DNA of 5,008 bases from Bacillota bacterium (GCA_012841735.1 DUUE01000388.1:1-5008), one strand, 5' to 3'; shown: positions 1 to 5,008, counted from the first letter of the stretch. Translations and numbers: made by a program. Notes: generated from the letters alone by a model not told the origin.

Positions 1-437
1 AGCTCGTCCAGGTTGTCCGTTTCTTTAGCCCACTTGGCGGCCTGACGAACTACCAGCCCCTGTCCCAGAGAGGCGCATTTTGTATCAATTAATGCTATTT
101 TAACATCCGGATAAGACTGCAACACATCCGACCTGGCCAGAACGGCAGACTGATACGTGGAAGAAAGCCCGGAACTGAAACCGACATAGAGGCAGCTGTC
201 CCCGCGCTTTGCATAGCGCTCAAAATACTCTTTAAAAGCGGCCGGTTCCGCCTGCGCAGTCTTGAAAATTTTTCCCTGGCGCATCTCGGCAAAAAGCTTA
301 TGCGGCTGCAGGGTCCTGCCGTCCAGATACTCCTCCTCACCGGAATAAACATGCAGCGATATCATGTCGATACCGTAATCATCATACATGGTTTGCGGCA
401 GGTCCGCTGCACTGTCTGTCAGAATCACAATGGCCAT
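1..437 (-). CDS. DegV family protein (fatty-acid-binding), N-terminal half, cut by the window edge
   Basis: Only the first 145 codons plus two bases are present; DegV proteins are usually about 280 residues, so the C-terminal half lies beyond the left edge. The start reads MAIVILTDSAADLP, the family's conserved N-terminal strand and loop (usual form xIVTDSxADLP). Other family blocks follow in order: KTAQAEPAAF at residues 59-68 (usually TSQPSPxxF), GFSSGLSSTYQSA at 86-98, and IDTKCASLGQGLVV at 117-130. Family members are soluble cytoplasmic proteins that bind one long-chain fatty acid, and some (FakB) present it to the kinase FakA; which role applies cannot be told from this half. The ATG start is supported by TGGAGG seven bases upstream. 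The usual Thr-Ser of the lipid-headgroup loop is Thr-Ala here, a variation I would not over-read. Family assignment is firm; the ligand is inferred. Confidence 0.93.
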   Translation of the reverse strand, partial: MAIVILTDSAADLPQTMYDDYGIDMISLHVYSGEEEYLDGRTLQPHKLFAEMRQGKIFKTAQAEPAAFKEYFERYAKRGDSCLYVGFSSGLSSTYQSAVLARSDVLQSYPDVKIALIDTKCASLGQGLVVRQAAKWAKETDNLDE

Positions 438-473
438 TAGTCCGCCTCCATTTAAAATAGTTACTGTATGCTT

Positions 474-479
474 ATTATA
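474..479 (-). promoter_or_regulatory. Candidate -10 box (TATAAT) for the degV-family gene
   Basis: On the minus strand a perfect TATAAT sits in a very AT-rich stretch about 37 bases upstream of the DegV-family start. No good -35 box lies 16-18 bases before it. An alternative reading is TTGGCA (509-514) with a 16-base spacer and TATTTT (487-492). A promoter in this gap is likely because a terminator closes the preceding gene just upstream; which hexamers are used is uncertain. Confidence 0.45.
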
Positions 480-515
480 AAGCAAAAAAATATATTTTTG
501 TACCCCTTTGCCAAT

Positions 516-550
516 AAAAGAAAAACTGCCCTGCTGGCAGACCGGGCAGT
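516..550 (-). terminator. Rho-independent terminator of the MFS transporter gene
   Basis: Read on the minus strand, ACTGCCC pairs perfectly with GGGCAGT across a 12-base loop that can itself fold (CTGCCAGCAG), followed directly by TTTTTCTTTT. It begins about 20 bases after the MFS stop codon, so it ends that transcript and separates it from the DegV-family gene. Confidence 0.85.
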
Positions 551-569
551 TAATTGTTGTTTGGGGCCG

Positions 570-1757
570 CTACTGCAGCGAACTTGCCAGGGCGACTTTT
601 TTCTCGTAATCACCCAGGACATGGAACAGAAAATAAAGTAAAGGAACGACCATATACAACCCGGAAAGCAAAAACATTGTCCTGATACTGAACAGGCCGG
701 CAATATAGCCCAAGAGGGTTGATCCCCCGCCAATGCCCAGATCGATGAAAGCATAAAAAGTGGAGTTGGCAACCCCCCTGCATTCGGGCTCAACCATATT
801 GATCATCATTGTCTTCAGAGTGGGCATGACCATTCCGTTGCCAAAACCGTAAACAAAGGCGGCCAGCAGGTAAGACATACTGCCGTCGGCTCCCGCCAAA
901 AGCAGCAAACCGGCGGCGAGGGCCAGAAAACCGAATAGTACCACTGCTTTGGGCCCGTATTTATCAAAATACCTGCCCGCAAACAGGCGTGTCAGCCCCA
1001 CCCCGAGGGAATTGATAAAAAAGAAAGAGCCGGCGTTGGCAAGCTGCAGATCCTGCTGCCCGTAAACGAGAACGTAAGATGAAACGCCACCGGATACCAC
1101 ACTGGCGAGAAGCATCAGTGAAGCCACTGACAGGACACGTTTTTCAAAAAACGTCCCCAGCTCAAACTTTTTCTTTCGTGGTACATAGGGGGGGAAGTTA
1201 ATGAAGTTGGCCAGAATCAGGGCGCAAAAGGTGAAAATACCGGTAAAGATAAAAAAAGTGCGGTAGGAAGAAGCTTTAATGACAGCCAGGCCCAGAGCCG
1301 GTCCCAGGGCCATGGAGATGGTGTGTGTCAGACCGAAATAACCGACGCCCTCCCCCCTGCGTGCGGGAGGCACTATATCGGCAGTAATAACCCCTCCGCC
1401 GGTGGAAGTCATGCCAAAGGCAAGGCCGTGCGTAAAGCGGAAAAGGACAAGCATGAAAAAGGTGGCGGCAAACGGGTAGGAGGAAGCTATGATGGTAAAG
1501 ATAATAAGGGAAATAAGGTATGTATTCCGTCGTCCGATACAATCATAGGCATAGCCGGCAAAAGGCCGGATAAAGAGAGCGGCAAAGGAGTAGGCAGTGA
1601 GCAAATACCCCACCTGTGACTGGCGTACGCCCAAACCTTCACTGGCATACAGCGGCAATGTTGGCGTCAGAAACTGTGTTCCCAGAGATATAAATAAATT
1701 GGTCAGAAAAAAGATACAAAAATTCCGTGTCCACAGCGGAGCTTGCCTTGTTTCCAC
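570..1757 (-). CDS. MFS (major facilitator superfamily) transporter, probable drug/metabolite exporter
   Basis: A 395-residue hydrophobic integral membrane protein of the size usual for 12-helix MFS carriers. MFS signatures visible: the loop 2-3 motif A GYAYDCIGRRNTY at residues 68-80 (GxxxDxxGRR), motif B RFTHGLAFG at 107-115 in helix 4, and a helix-5 motif C-like GPALGL at 152-157, which is typical of antiporter-type exporters. A positively charged central loop (PRKKKFE, about 193-199) separates the halves, and the motif A echo GRYFDKYGPK at 261-270 marks the second half. The C-terminal half ends in a short charged tail. Substrate is unknown; the motif C-like sequence and overall style suggest proton-coupled export, which is inference. 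The start is GTG, supported by AAGGAGG eight bases upstream. The gene has its own promoter and terminator and is therefore probably monocistronic. No truncation or frameshift seen. Confidence 0.93.
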   Translation of the reverse strand: METRQAPLWTRNFCIFFLTNLFISLGTQFLTPTLPLYASEGLGVRQSQVGYLLTAYSFAALFIRPFAGYAYDCIGRRNTYLISLIIFTIIASSYPFAATFFMLVLFRFTHGLAFGMTSTGGGVITADIVPPARRGEGVGYFGLTHTISMALGPALGLAVIKASSYRTFFIFTGIFTFCALILANFINFPPYVPRKKKFELGTFFEKRVLSVASLMLLASVVSGGVSSYVLVYGQQDLQLANAGSFFFINSLGVGLTRLFAGRYFDKYGPKAVVLFGFLALAAGLLLLAGADGSMSYLLAAFVYGFGNGMVMPTLKTMMINMVEPECRGVANSTFYAFIDLGIGGGSTLLGYIAGLFSIRTMFLLSGLYMVVPLLYFLFHVLGDYEKKVALASSLQ

Positions 1758-1765
1758 GGCAAAAG

Positions 1766-1772
1766 CCTCCTT
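1766..1772 (-). promoter_or_regulatory. Ribosome binding site that fixes the GTG start of the MFS gene
   Basis: AAGGAGG on the minus strand lies eight bases before GTG at 1757. It is the only strong Shine-Dalgarno sequence near the N-terminus, and it places the start just before the first hydrophobic helix. Confidence 0.85.
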
Positions 1773-1837
1773 TTCTGTTTATGGCAGAGAACATGCAATA
1801 AGTTCAATTTCGTACTGTTCTAAATCTAATCTTTTTC

Positions 1838-1866
1838 ATTCTACCATGCTTTTGCCGCCCTGACAA
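1838..1866 (-). promoter_or_regulatory. Sigma-A promoter of the MFS transporter gene
   Basis: On the minus strand TTGTCA (1861-1866) and TAGAAT (1838-1843) are separated by exactly 17 bases, and the -10 is preceded by TGG, an extended -10. Each hexamer differs from consensus at one position. Transcription would begin near 1831, leaving an untranslated leader of about 74 bases. It lies immediately downstream of the MoaF-like gene's terminator, as expected for an independent unit. Confidence 0.75.
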
Positions 1867-1901
1867 GGGGTATTTACGCCCTCGGCTGTTCTTTTCCAGG
1901 T

Positions 1902-1947
1902 AAGAAAAAGGGTATTGCAACAACTTTTCCGTCGTTTTGCAACACCC
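1902..1947 (-). terminator. Rho-independent terminator of the MoaF-like gene
   Basis: On the minus strand GGGTGTTGCAA pairs with TTGCAATACCC (one G-T wobble), a further AAC/GTT pairing is possible inside, and TTTTTCTT follows. It starts about 55 bases after the MoaF-like stop codon. Confidence 0.88.
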
Positions 1948-2001
1948 TGCATCCCCTTATTTAATTATGCTGCATGTGCGGTGTTCCCACAATCCGTACC
2001 T

Positions 2002-2916
2002 TTATACCCGGTAAGGGTTGGGATCAGTAAAAAAATGTTCGTCCGCTTCCTCGGGTGAGGCATATTTGCCGATCATGACGAAGATCGGCTTTTCTTCACC
2101 GTCCCAGGTCGAAGTGCCAAAACCGCGGCCCACACTGTACATGCGGTTCCAGTTGTCCAGGAAGCATAATGTGTTGCTGCGGAAACCAATCTTGCCGTTA
2201 AGGATCTTTTCCATGTTCTGTTCCGTAACACTCACCAGGTACATGCCTTCCTTGATCTTGACATAATAGCAGGGTTCGTCGGAACCGGGCATTGACTTCA
2301 TCACTTCGCTCATTTCCTCGTTGAACGAGCTGCCGGCAGCGGCGGTACCATTTTTTTCGGATACGGCGCTTCTGGGATAAGTGATACGATACCAGTGAGC
2401 GTCATAATAAATATGTACTGTGGCAAGCCTGTGGCCGTAAGTCCACTTGACGGCGGTGCCCACAGGATCCGTGGTAAAGCCATGACGACGCAGGTCGGTG
2501 TGCGGTTTCCCTTCTTCCTTAATGTAGCCGAAACCCCAATGGCTTTCGATCAGATACGGATAATAAGGATTCTCACCCAGGGAACAACGCAGGAAAGTCA
2601 CCAGCATTTGTTCCTTGTCAATAATCCAGGTATGGTTTTCCCGGGGTGTTTTACCGGCTATACAGTAAGTTACAAGATATGTCCGGTCGTCACCCTTGCG
2701 GCACTCGTACTGATCAGCCTTTAGTGTCCCGTCGCCCCTGATGCTCCACTCAACAGTCGTTTCATCGCTGAAATTGAGTACTGCATCGCCGGTTTCCTCT
2801 CCGGTATCCAGCACAAATGCGAAACGTTTGCCGGCCAGCTCAAAACACCGCGGCGGGTCATACTGGCTGATAGAGAGCGCCGCCGCCTTCTGGTCGTACT
2901 TTTTCACCAGATCCAT
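2002..2916 (-). CDS. MoaF-like protein (two lipocalin-like domains), function unknown
   Basis: A 304-residue soluble protein with no signal peptide or membrane segment. It appears to contain two beta-rich halves. The N-terminal one (about 22-125) has the pattern FELAGKRFAFVLDTGEE...VLNFSDETTVEWS, and the C-terminal one (about 150-304) contains ATVHIYYDAHWYRITYP, PCYYVKIKEGMYLVSVTEQN (216-234) and IGFRSNTLCFLDNWNRMYSVGRGFG. This layout and wording resemble the MoaF family (MoaF N- and C-terminal domains, lipocalin-like barrels). The product name 'molybdenum cofactor biosynthesis F' often attached to this family is misleading; as I recall, moaF was first named in the Klebsiella monoamine regulon. 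No molybdenum-cofactor gene is nearby. Aromatic-rich strands would suit a small-molecule-binding barrel, which is inference. ATG start with GGGGAGG seven bases upstream. The gene has its own terminator and a sigma-H-like promoter. The call rests on remembered sequence pattern, so it is moderate. Confidence 0.6.
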   Translation of the reverse strand: MDLVKKYDQKAAALSISQYDPPRCFELAGKRFAFVLDTGEETGDAVLNFSDETTVEWSIRGDGTLKADQYECRKGDDRTYLVTYCIAGKTPRENHTWIIDKEQMLVTFLRCSLGENPYYPYLIESHWGFGYIKEEGKPHTDLRRHGFTTDPVGTAVKWTYGHRLATVHIYYDAHWYRITYPRSAVSEKNGTAAAGSSFNEEMSEVMKSMPGSDEPCYYVKIKEGMYLVSVTEQNMEKILNGKIGFRSNTLCFLDNWNRMYSVGRGFGTSTWDGEEKPIFVMIGKYASPEEADEHFFTDPNPYRV

Positions 2917-2949
2917 TTACATACCTCCCCGTATCTTATTAGCTCGCTA

Positions 2950-2967
2950 CTGTTCCGCACGGAACAG
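2950..2967. repeat. Perfect inverted repeat in the leader of the MoaF-like gene (candidate operator or RNA hairpin)
   Basis: CTGTTCCG-CA-CGGAACAG is a perfect 8-bp inverted repeat with a 2-base centre. It lies 34 bases upstream of the MoaF-like start codon and about 33 bases downstream of the predicted transcription start. As DNA it has the size and symmetry of a dimeric repressor site; as RNA it would be a hairpin with a very tight loop, without a U-tract, so it is not a terminator. It does not match the LexA or Fur consensus. The binding protein is unknown. Confidence 0.6.
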
Positions 2968-3006
2968 ACGGAAACAACAAACTTACCATTTCCACTCACT
3001 TCCCAT

Positions 3007-3033
3007 ATTCTACCTGCAGGGTAGTTTTCCTGC
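3007..3033 (-). promoter_or_regulatory. Sigma-H-like promoter of the MoaF-like gene
   Basis: On the minus strand GCAGGAAAA (3025-3033) matches the sigma-H -35 consensus RNAGGAWWW at every position. It is followed, after an 11-base spacer, by GTAGAAT (3007-3013), which matches RNNGAAT at every position. Spacing of 11-12 is the known sigma-H norm, and B. subtilis spoVG has the same architecture. No acceptable sigma-A -35 (TTGACA-like) lies 17 bases before TAGAAT, which favours the sigma-H reading. Transcription would start near 3000, giving a leader of about 84 bases that contains the 2950-2967 palindrome. Confidence 0.65.
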
Positions 3034-3073
3034 CCGGTGCGAACCGTCCACATAAAATACACACCCTCCCCCT

Positions 3074-3102
3074 GCCGCCCACCGCACGGAGGCGCGGGCG
3101 AC
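3074..3102 (-). terminator. GC-rich hairpin downstream of hslO, weak terminator candidate
   Basis: On the minus strand GTCGCCC pairs with GGGCGGC (one G-T wobble) about 14 bases after the hslO stop codon. The stem is stable, but no T-run follows; a G-rich run (GGCAGGGGGAGGG) follows instead. It may slow or partly stop transcription, or act as a 3'-end stabilising hairpin. Read-through into the MoaF-like gene is therefore possible. Confidence 0.35.
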
Positions 3103-3115
3103 AAAAAGCAAGGGT

Positions 3116-4003
3116 TCAGCCCCGCTGCCCTGCATCCCGCAGCAAACGCTGCAGTTCCGCCACAGAAAGTACATAGCGCGTATTACAGAAGTGACAATGT
3201 ACTTCCACCGGTTCATTTTCCGCTATCATTGCCGCCACTTCACTGCTGCCGAGACTGATGACCGCCTGTTCAACCCTTTCCCTGCTACAGTTGCAGTGAT
3301 ATCGGGCAACAGTCCGCTCCAGGATTTCCAGGTCAAACCGTCCCAGGATCTGCTCAAGGATTTGCTCCGGCGACAACCCTGCGGCCAGGAGCGCCGTTAT
3401 TCCCTGCAGTCCGGCAATTGTCTCTTCCAAGGTGCGGATAACATGCTCTTCACAACCCGGCAGGGGCTGGATAATAAAGCCTCCTGCCTGGCGGACGCTG
3501 CAATCGGTGCCTGTCAGGACACCAAGAGCAACAGCCGAAGGGATCTGTTCAGAGACGGCAAAATAATAAGTTAAATCATCGGCTATTTCTCCCGATCTCA
3601 ATTCTACCTGCCCGGTATAAGGCTCCTTCAGCCCCAGATCTTTTATGACACGCAGTATTCCTTTGCCCACGGCTTTGCCCACATCCAGCTTGCCCGGGGC
3701 TTTGGGCGGGACGGAAGCCTCAGGGTTTTTGACATAACCTCTTACATTTCCCTGTGAGTCGGCCGTAACCAGCAAGATACCCAGGGGGCCGTCGCCTTTT
3801 ACCTGTAGCGTCAGCAAATTGTTTTCATCTTTTAACATACAGCCCATCATGGCGCCGGCTGTAAGCAAACGCCCCACTGCCGCCGTTGCCACCGGGGTTG
3901 TCCGGTGAATGATCCTGGCTCTTTCCGCAAGCTCCGCCGTCGTGGCGGCAAATGCCCTGATCCGGCTGCCTGCCGCTTGTGCCCTGACGATATAATCTGC
4001 CAT
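3116..4003 (-). CDS. hslO: Hsp33, redox-regulated holdase chaperone
   Basis: The 295-residue product has the normal Hsp33 length. Hsp33 is a cytoplasmic chaperone that is inactive while its C-terminal cysteines bind zinc; oxidation with unfolding releases zinc and exposes binding surfaces for unfolding proteins. The zinc site is complete: CNC at residues 237-239 and CHFC at 270-273 (CxC...CxxC). The N-terminal domain carries typical blocks such as RTTPVATAAVGRLLTAGAMMG (34-54), the strand region LTLQVKGDGPLG, VRGYVKNP, and YYFAVSEQIPSAVALGV (146-162). The start is ATG at 4003, with GGAGG six bases upstream and an adjacent promoter whose predicted start point leaves about 25 untranslated bases. 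A longer in-frame extension to 4120 would cross that promoter and is rejected. The gene is divergent from the AbrB-family gene. No missing key residue was seen. Confidence 0.97.
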   Translation of the reverse strand: MADYIVRAQAAGSRIRAFAATTAELAERARIIHRTTPVATAAVGRLLTAGAMMGCMLKDENNLLTLQVKGDGPLGILLVTADSQGNVRGYVKNPEASVPPKAPGKLDVGKAVGKGILRVIKDLGLKEPYTGQVELRSGEIADDLTYYFAVSEQIPSAVALGVLTGTDCSVRQAGGFIIQPLPGCEEHVIRTLEETIAGLQGITALLAAGLSPEQILEQILGRFDLEILERTVARYHCNCSRERVEQAVISLGSSEVAAMIAENEPVEVHCHFCNTRYVLSVAELQRLLRDAGQRG

Positions 4004-4009
4004 GTTTAA

Positions 4010-4014
4010 CCTCC
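4010..4014 (-). promoter_or_regulatory. hslO: Ribosome binding site that fixes the hslO start
   Basis: GGAGG on the minus strand lies six bases before ATG at 4003. Together with the promoter at 4035-4063 it selects this start over upstream in-frame codons, and it matches the family's usual N-terminus (M-x-D-Y-I-V/L-R-A). Confidence 0.85.
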
Positions 4015-4034
4015 GCTTCCGTGTCTCTTTTACC

Positions 4035-4063
4035 ATTATAAAAAGTCGCCGTCCACGGGGCAA
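4035..4063 (-). promoter_or_regulatory. hslO: Sigma-A promoter of hslO
   Basis: On the minus strand TTGCCC (4058-4063) is followed after exactly 17 bases by a perfect TATAAT (4035-4040). The predicted start point near 4028 leaves a leader of about 25 bases containing the ribosome binding site. Confidence 0.78.
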
Positions 4064-4137
4064 GCATGTGCCTGCAAACCACCGCAGCCGGTTTATTAAC
4101 ATTAGATGAATAATTAACAAATTATAACCATTAAGTC

Positions 4138-4166
4138 TTGTATTTTACATTTCCAGGTGTTATTCT
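4138..4166 (+). promoter_or_regulatory. Candidate extended -10 promoter of the AbrB-family gene
   Basis: TTGTAT (4138-4143) and TATTCT (4161-4166) are 17 bases apart, and TGT directly precedes the -10, an extended -10 that can compensate for the poor -35. The predicted start near 4173 leaves about 25 untranslated bases. The promoter is preceded by an AT-rich stretch shared with the hslO side. Confidence 0.5.
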
Positions 4167-4182
4167 AATGCTAACAGGTTTG

Positions 4183-4190
4183 GGAGGAGG
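4183..4190 (+). promoter_or_regulatory. Ribosome binding site of the AbrB-family gene
   Basis: GGAGGAGG is followed by seven bases and ATG at 4198. It rules out a longer in-frame TTG start at 4138, whose extra 20 residues match nothing in the family and whose codon coincides with the predicted -35 box. Confidence 0.85.
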
Positions 4191-4197
4191 TGCTGAA

Positions 4198-4452
4198 ATG
4201 AAAGCAACAGGCATCGTCCGCAAAGTAGACGAACTGGGACGTGTAGTAATCCCGATAGAGTTGCGGCGTACTTTGGGAATCGAGATTAAAGACGGGCTGG
4301 AAATCTTTGTTGACGGAGAAAAGATTATCCTGCGCAAATATGAACCGGCCTGTATCTTTTGCCAGAATGCAGTGGATATTATAGATTATAACGGGAAAAT
4401 GATCTGCCGTGATTGCGCAGAGGAAATTGCCCGGAAGGTGGAAAAAGAATAA
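4198..4452 (+). CDS. AbrB/SpoVT-type transition-state regulator with a four-cysteine C-terminus
   Basis: An 84-residue DNA-binding protein. Residues 1-48 are nearly the textbook AbrB N-terminal swapped-hairpin domain: TGIVRKVDELGRVVIPIELR (4-23), then RTLGIEIKDGLEIFVDGEKIILRKY. B. subtilis AbrB family members bind AT-rich promoter DNA as dimers or tetramers and govern the switch from growth to stationary phase and sporulation. The C-terminal part differs from B. subtilis AbrB (about 94 residues). It is short, with C52-x2-C55 and C70-x2-C73 around DIIDYNGKMI, which looks like a small zinc knuckle or ribbon, and it ends in a charged helix. I recall this form from clostridial AbrB-like proteins; zinc binding is inferred. 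The gene is divergent from hslO across an AT-rich spacer and is followed by its own terminator. AbrB family members often regulate their own promoters. The family call is firm; orthology to abrB itself is not certain. Confidence 0.93.
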   Translation: MKATGIVRKVDELGRVVIPIELRRTLGIEIKDGLEIFVDGEKIILRKYEPACIFCQNAVDIIDYNGKMICRDCAEEIARKVEKE

Positions 4453-4465
4453 TTCTTCTTGAGCG

Positions 4466-4500
4466 GCAAAGCGTTCCCCGGAACGCTTTGCTTTTTTCTC
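4466..4500 (+). terminator. Rho-independent terminator of the AbrB-family gene
   Basis: GCAAAGCGTTCC and GGAACGCTTTGC form a perfect 12-bp inverted repeat around a 2-base centre, followed by TTTTTT. It begins 13 bases after the stop codon. Confidence 0.95.
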
Positions 4501-4530
4501 TGCCCCGCTTTGCCCCGCTCCGGGGATACA

Positions 4531-4563
4531 GAAAAAACACCAACCATCATTGATGGTTGGTGT
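4531..4563 (-). terminator. Rho-independent terminator of the MATE transporter gene
   Basis: On the minus strand ACACCAACCATCA and TGATGGTTGGTGT form a perfect 13-bp inverted repeat around one base, followed by a T-run. It lies about 20 bases after the MATE stop codon and faces the terminator of the convergent AbrB-family gene. Confidence 0.95.
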
Positions 4564-4581
4564 CAAAGCTGGCTGTTTCCC

Positions 4582-5008
4582 TTAATTTTTGGCCCAAAGG
4601 ACTGCCTGTTCCAGTTCCTGTGCCCCGTGCCGGATGTCGTGTTCATTTTTCTTCAGGAAACGGACTTCCAGGAAAATGGCACCCGCCGTCAGCAGGGTGG
4701 AAATGGCATCCGCCGTGGGAGCGGCCATCCAGACGCCGTTTAAACCGGGCACAACATAACGGGGCAGCAGGTATAAAAGCGGTAAAATCAGGAAAACCTG
4801 GCGGATCAGGTTCAGGCTGACAGCCTGCCTGGGTTTGCCCACAGCCTGAAAGTAGTTGGCAGAAACAATGGTAAATCCAAGTACGGGCAGCATGACAAGA
4901 TTAATGCGCATGGCATTCACGGCCATCTCCATCAGTGCGCCGTCATTGTTACTGAAAAGCTGCACAAAGCGTTCCGGAGACAAGACGATGAGCAAAAAGC
5001 CGGTAACA
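4582..5008 (-). CDS. MATE family efflux transporter, C-terminal third, cut by the window edge
   Basis: The last 141 codons of a multidrug and toxic compound extrusion (MATE) transporter; complete members are about 440-460 residues. The reading frame stays open to the right edge, where it reads VTGFLLIVLSPERFVQLF, so the true start is outside the window. Family blocks visible are SANYFQAVGKPRQAVSLNLIR (about half-way), the following hydrophobic helix VFLILPLLYLLP, and GLNGVWMAAPTADAISTLLTA, the usual order in the last three to four helices. The wording is closest to the MepA/NorM-like bacterial branch. Family members export cationic compounds using sodium or proton gradients; the substrate here is unknown. 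The C-terminus is a charged cytoplasmic tail (RFLKKNEHD...). It is followed by its own terminator and is convergent with the AbrB-family gene. Confidence 0.93.
   Translation of the reverse strand, partial: VTGFLLIVLSPERFVQLFSNNDGALMEMAVNAMRINLVMLPVLGFTIVSANYFQAVGKPRQAVSLNLIRQVFLILPLLYLLPRYVVPGLNGVWMAAPTADAISTLLTAGAIFLEVRFLKKNEHDIRHGAQELEQAVLWAKN

Noticed and set aside
501..535. Sigma-B-like pattern (GTTTTT, 14 bases, GGGGTA) upstream of the DegV-family gene
   Set aside because: The GTTT part is the stem end and T-tract of the MFS terminator, and the -10 match is loose; chance explains it.
1323..1619. Plus-strand open frame opposite the MFS gene, encoding a lysine- and glycine-rich peptide
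   Set aside because: It lies entirely antisense to a clearly coding transporter, has no ribosome binding site worth noting, and its composition is the shadow of hydrophobic codons on the other strand.
1788..1821. AGAACA...TGTTCT inverted repeat in the MFS leader
   Set aside because: Arms of 6 bases with a 22-base gap are too weak to support a hairpin or operator.
4004..4120. In-frame N-terminal extension of hslO by 39 residues
   Set aside because: It crosses a well-formed promoter (4035-4063), bypasses the GGAGG site at 4010-4014, and its residues match nothing expected at an Hsp33 N-terminus.
4138..4197. Upstream TTG start adding 20 residues to the AbrB-family protein
   Set aside because: The family N-terminus begins at MKATG, the strong GGAGGAGG sits before ATG 4198, and the TTG falls in the predicted -35 box.
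4501..4519. Two tandem copies of TGCCCCGCT between the convergent terminators
   Set aside because: Only two short copies, with no flanking structure; probably a chance or slippage duplication.
4171..4566. Minus-strand open frame opposite the AbrB-family gene
   Set aside because: It runs through two terminators and antisense to a canonical regulator; its peptide has no recognisable pattern.
4582..4995. MATE fragment treated as a complete 137-residue protein with a TTG start
   Set aside because: The frame stays open to the window edge with family-consistent residues, so it is the tail of a full-length transporter.

Overview
The window looks like a chromosomal stretch from an endospore-forming, probably anaerobic, member of the Bacillota (Clostridia or Negativicutes type). 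Base composition is near half G+C. Ribosome binding sites are strong and Gram-positive in style, and intrinsic terminators are compact. An AbrB/SpoVT-type transition-state regulator and a sigma-H-like promoter point to a sporulation-capable lineage. No genus can be named safely. No mobile element, CRISPR array, tRNA or rRNA was seen.

Layout, left to right: (1) 1-437, minus, the N-terminal half of a DegV-family fatty-acid-binding protein, running off the left edge. (2) 570-1757, minus, a complete major facilitator superfamily (MFS) transporter with a GTG start, its own vegetative promoter (1838-1866) and terminator (516-550). (3) 2002-2916, minus, a 304-residue protein resembling the MoaF family, with its own terminator (1902-1947) and a close match to a sigma-H promoter (3007-3033). 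An 18-bp palindrome lies in its leader. (4) 3116-4003, minus, hslO (Hsp33 redox chaperone) with all four zinc cysteines and a good sigma-A promoter (4035-4063). (5) 4198-4452, plus, an 84-residue AbrB-family regulator with a four-cysteine C-terminus, divergent from hslO across a very AT-rich spacer, ending in a strong terminator. (6) 4582-5008, minus, the C-terminal third of a MATE-family efflux transporter, running off the right edge, with its own terminator facing the regulator's.

Almost every gene carries its own promoter and/or terminator, so this is a string of single-gene transcription units rather than an operon. The loose themes are stress and transition-state physiology (Hsp33, AbrB-like regulator, sigma-H-like promoter) and membrane export (MFS, MATE). 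The most interesting feature is the regulation of the MoaF-like gene: a near-perfect sigma-H promoter followed by a perfect inverted repeat in the untranslated leader, close to an AbrB-type regulator. I see no clear novel multi-gene system. There is no gene-free stretch over 300 bases; the largest gaps (1758-2001, 2917-3115, 4004-4197) hold the promoters, terminators and inverted repeats listed.
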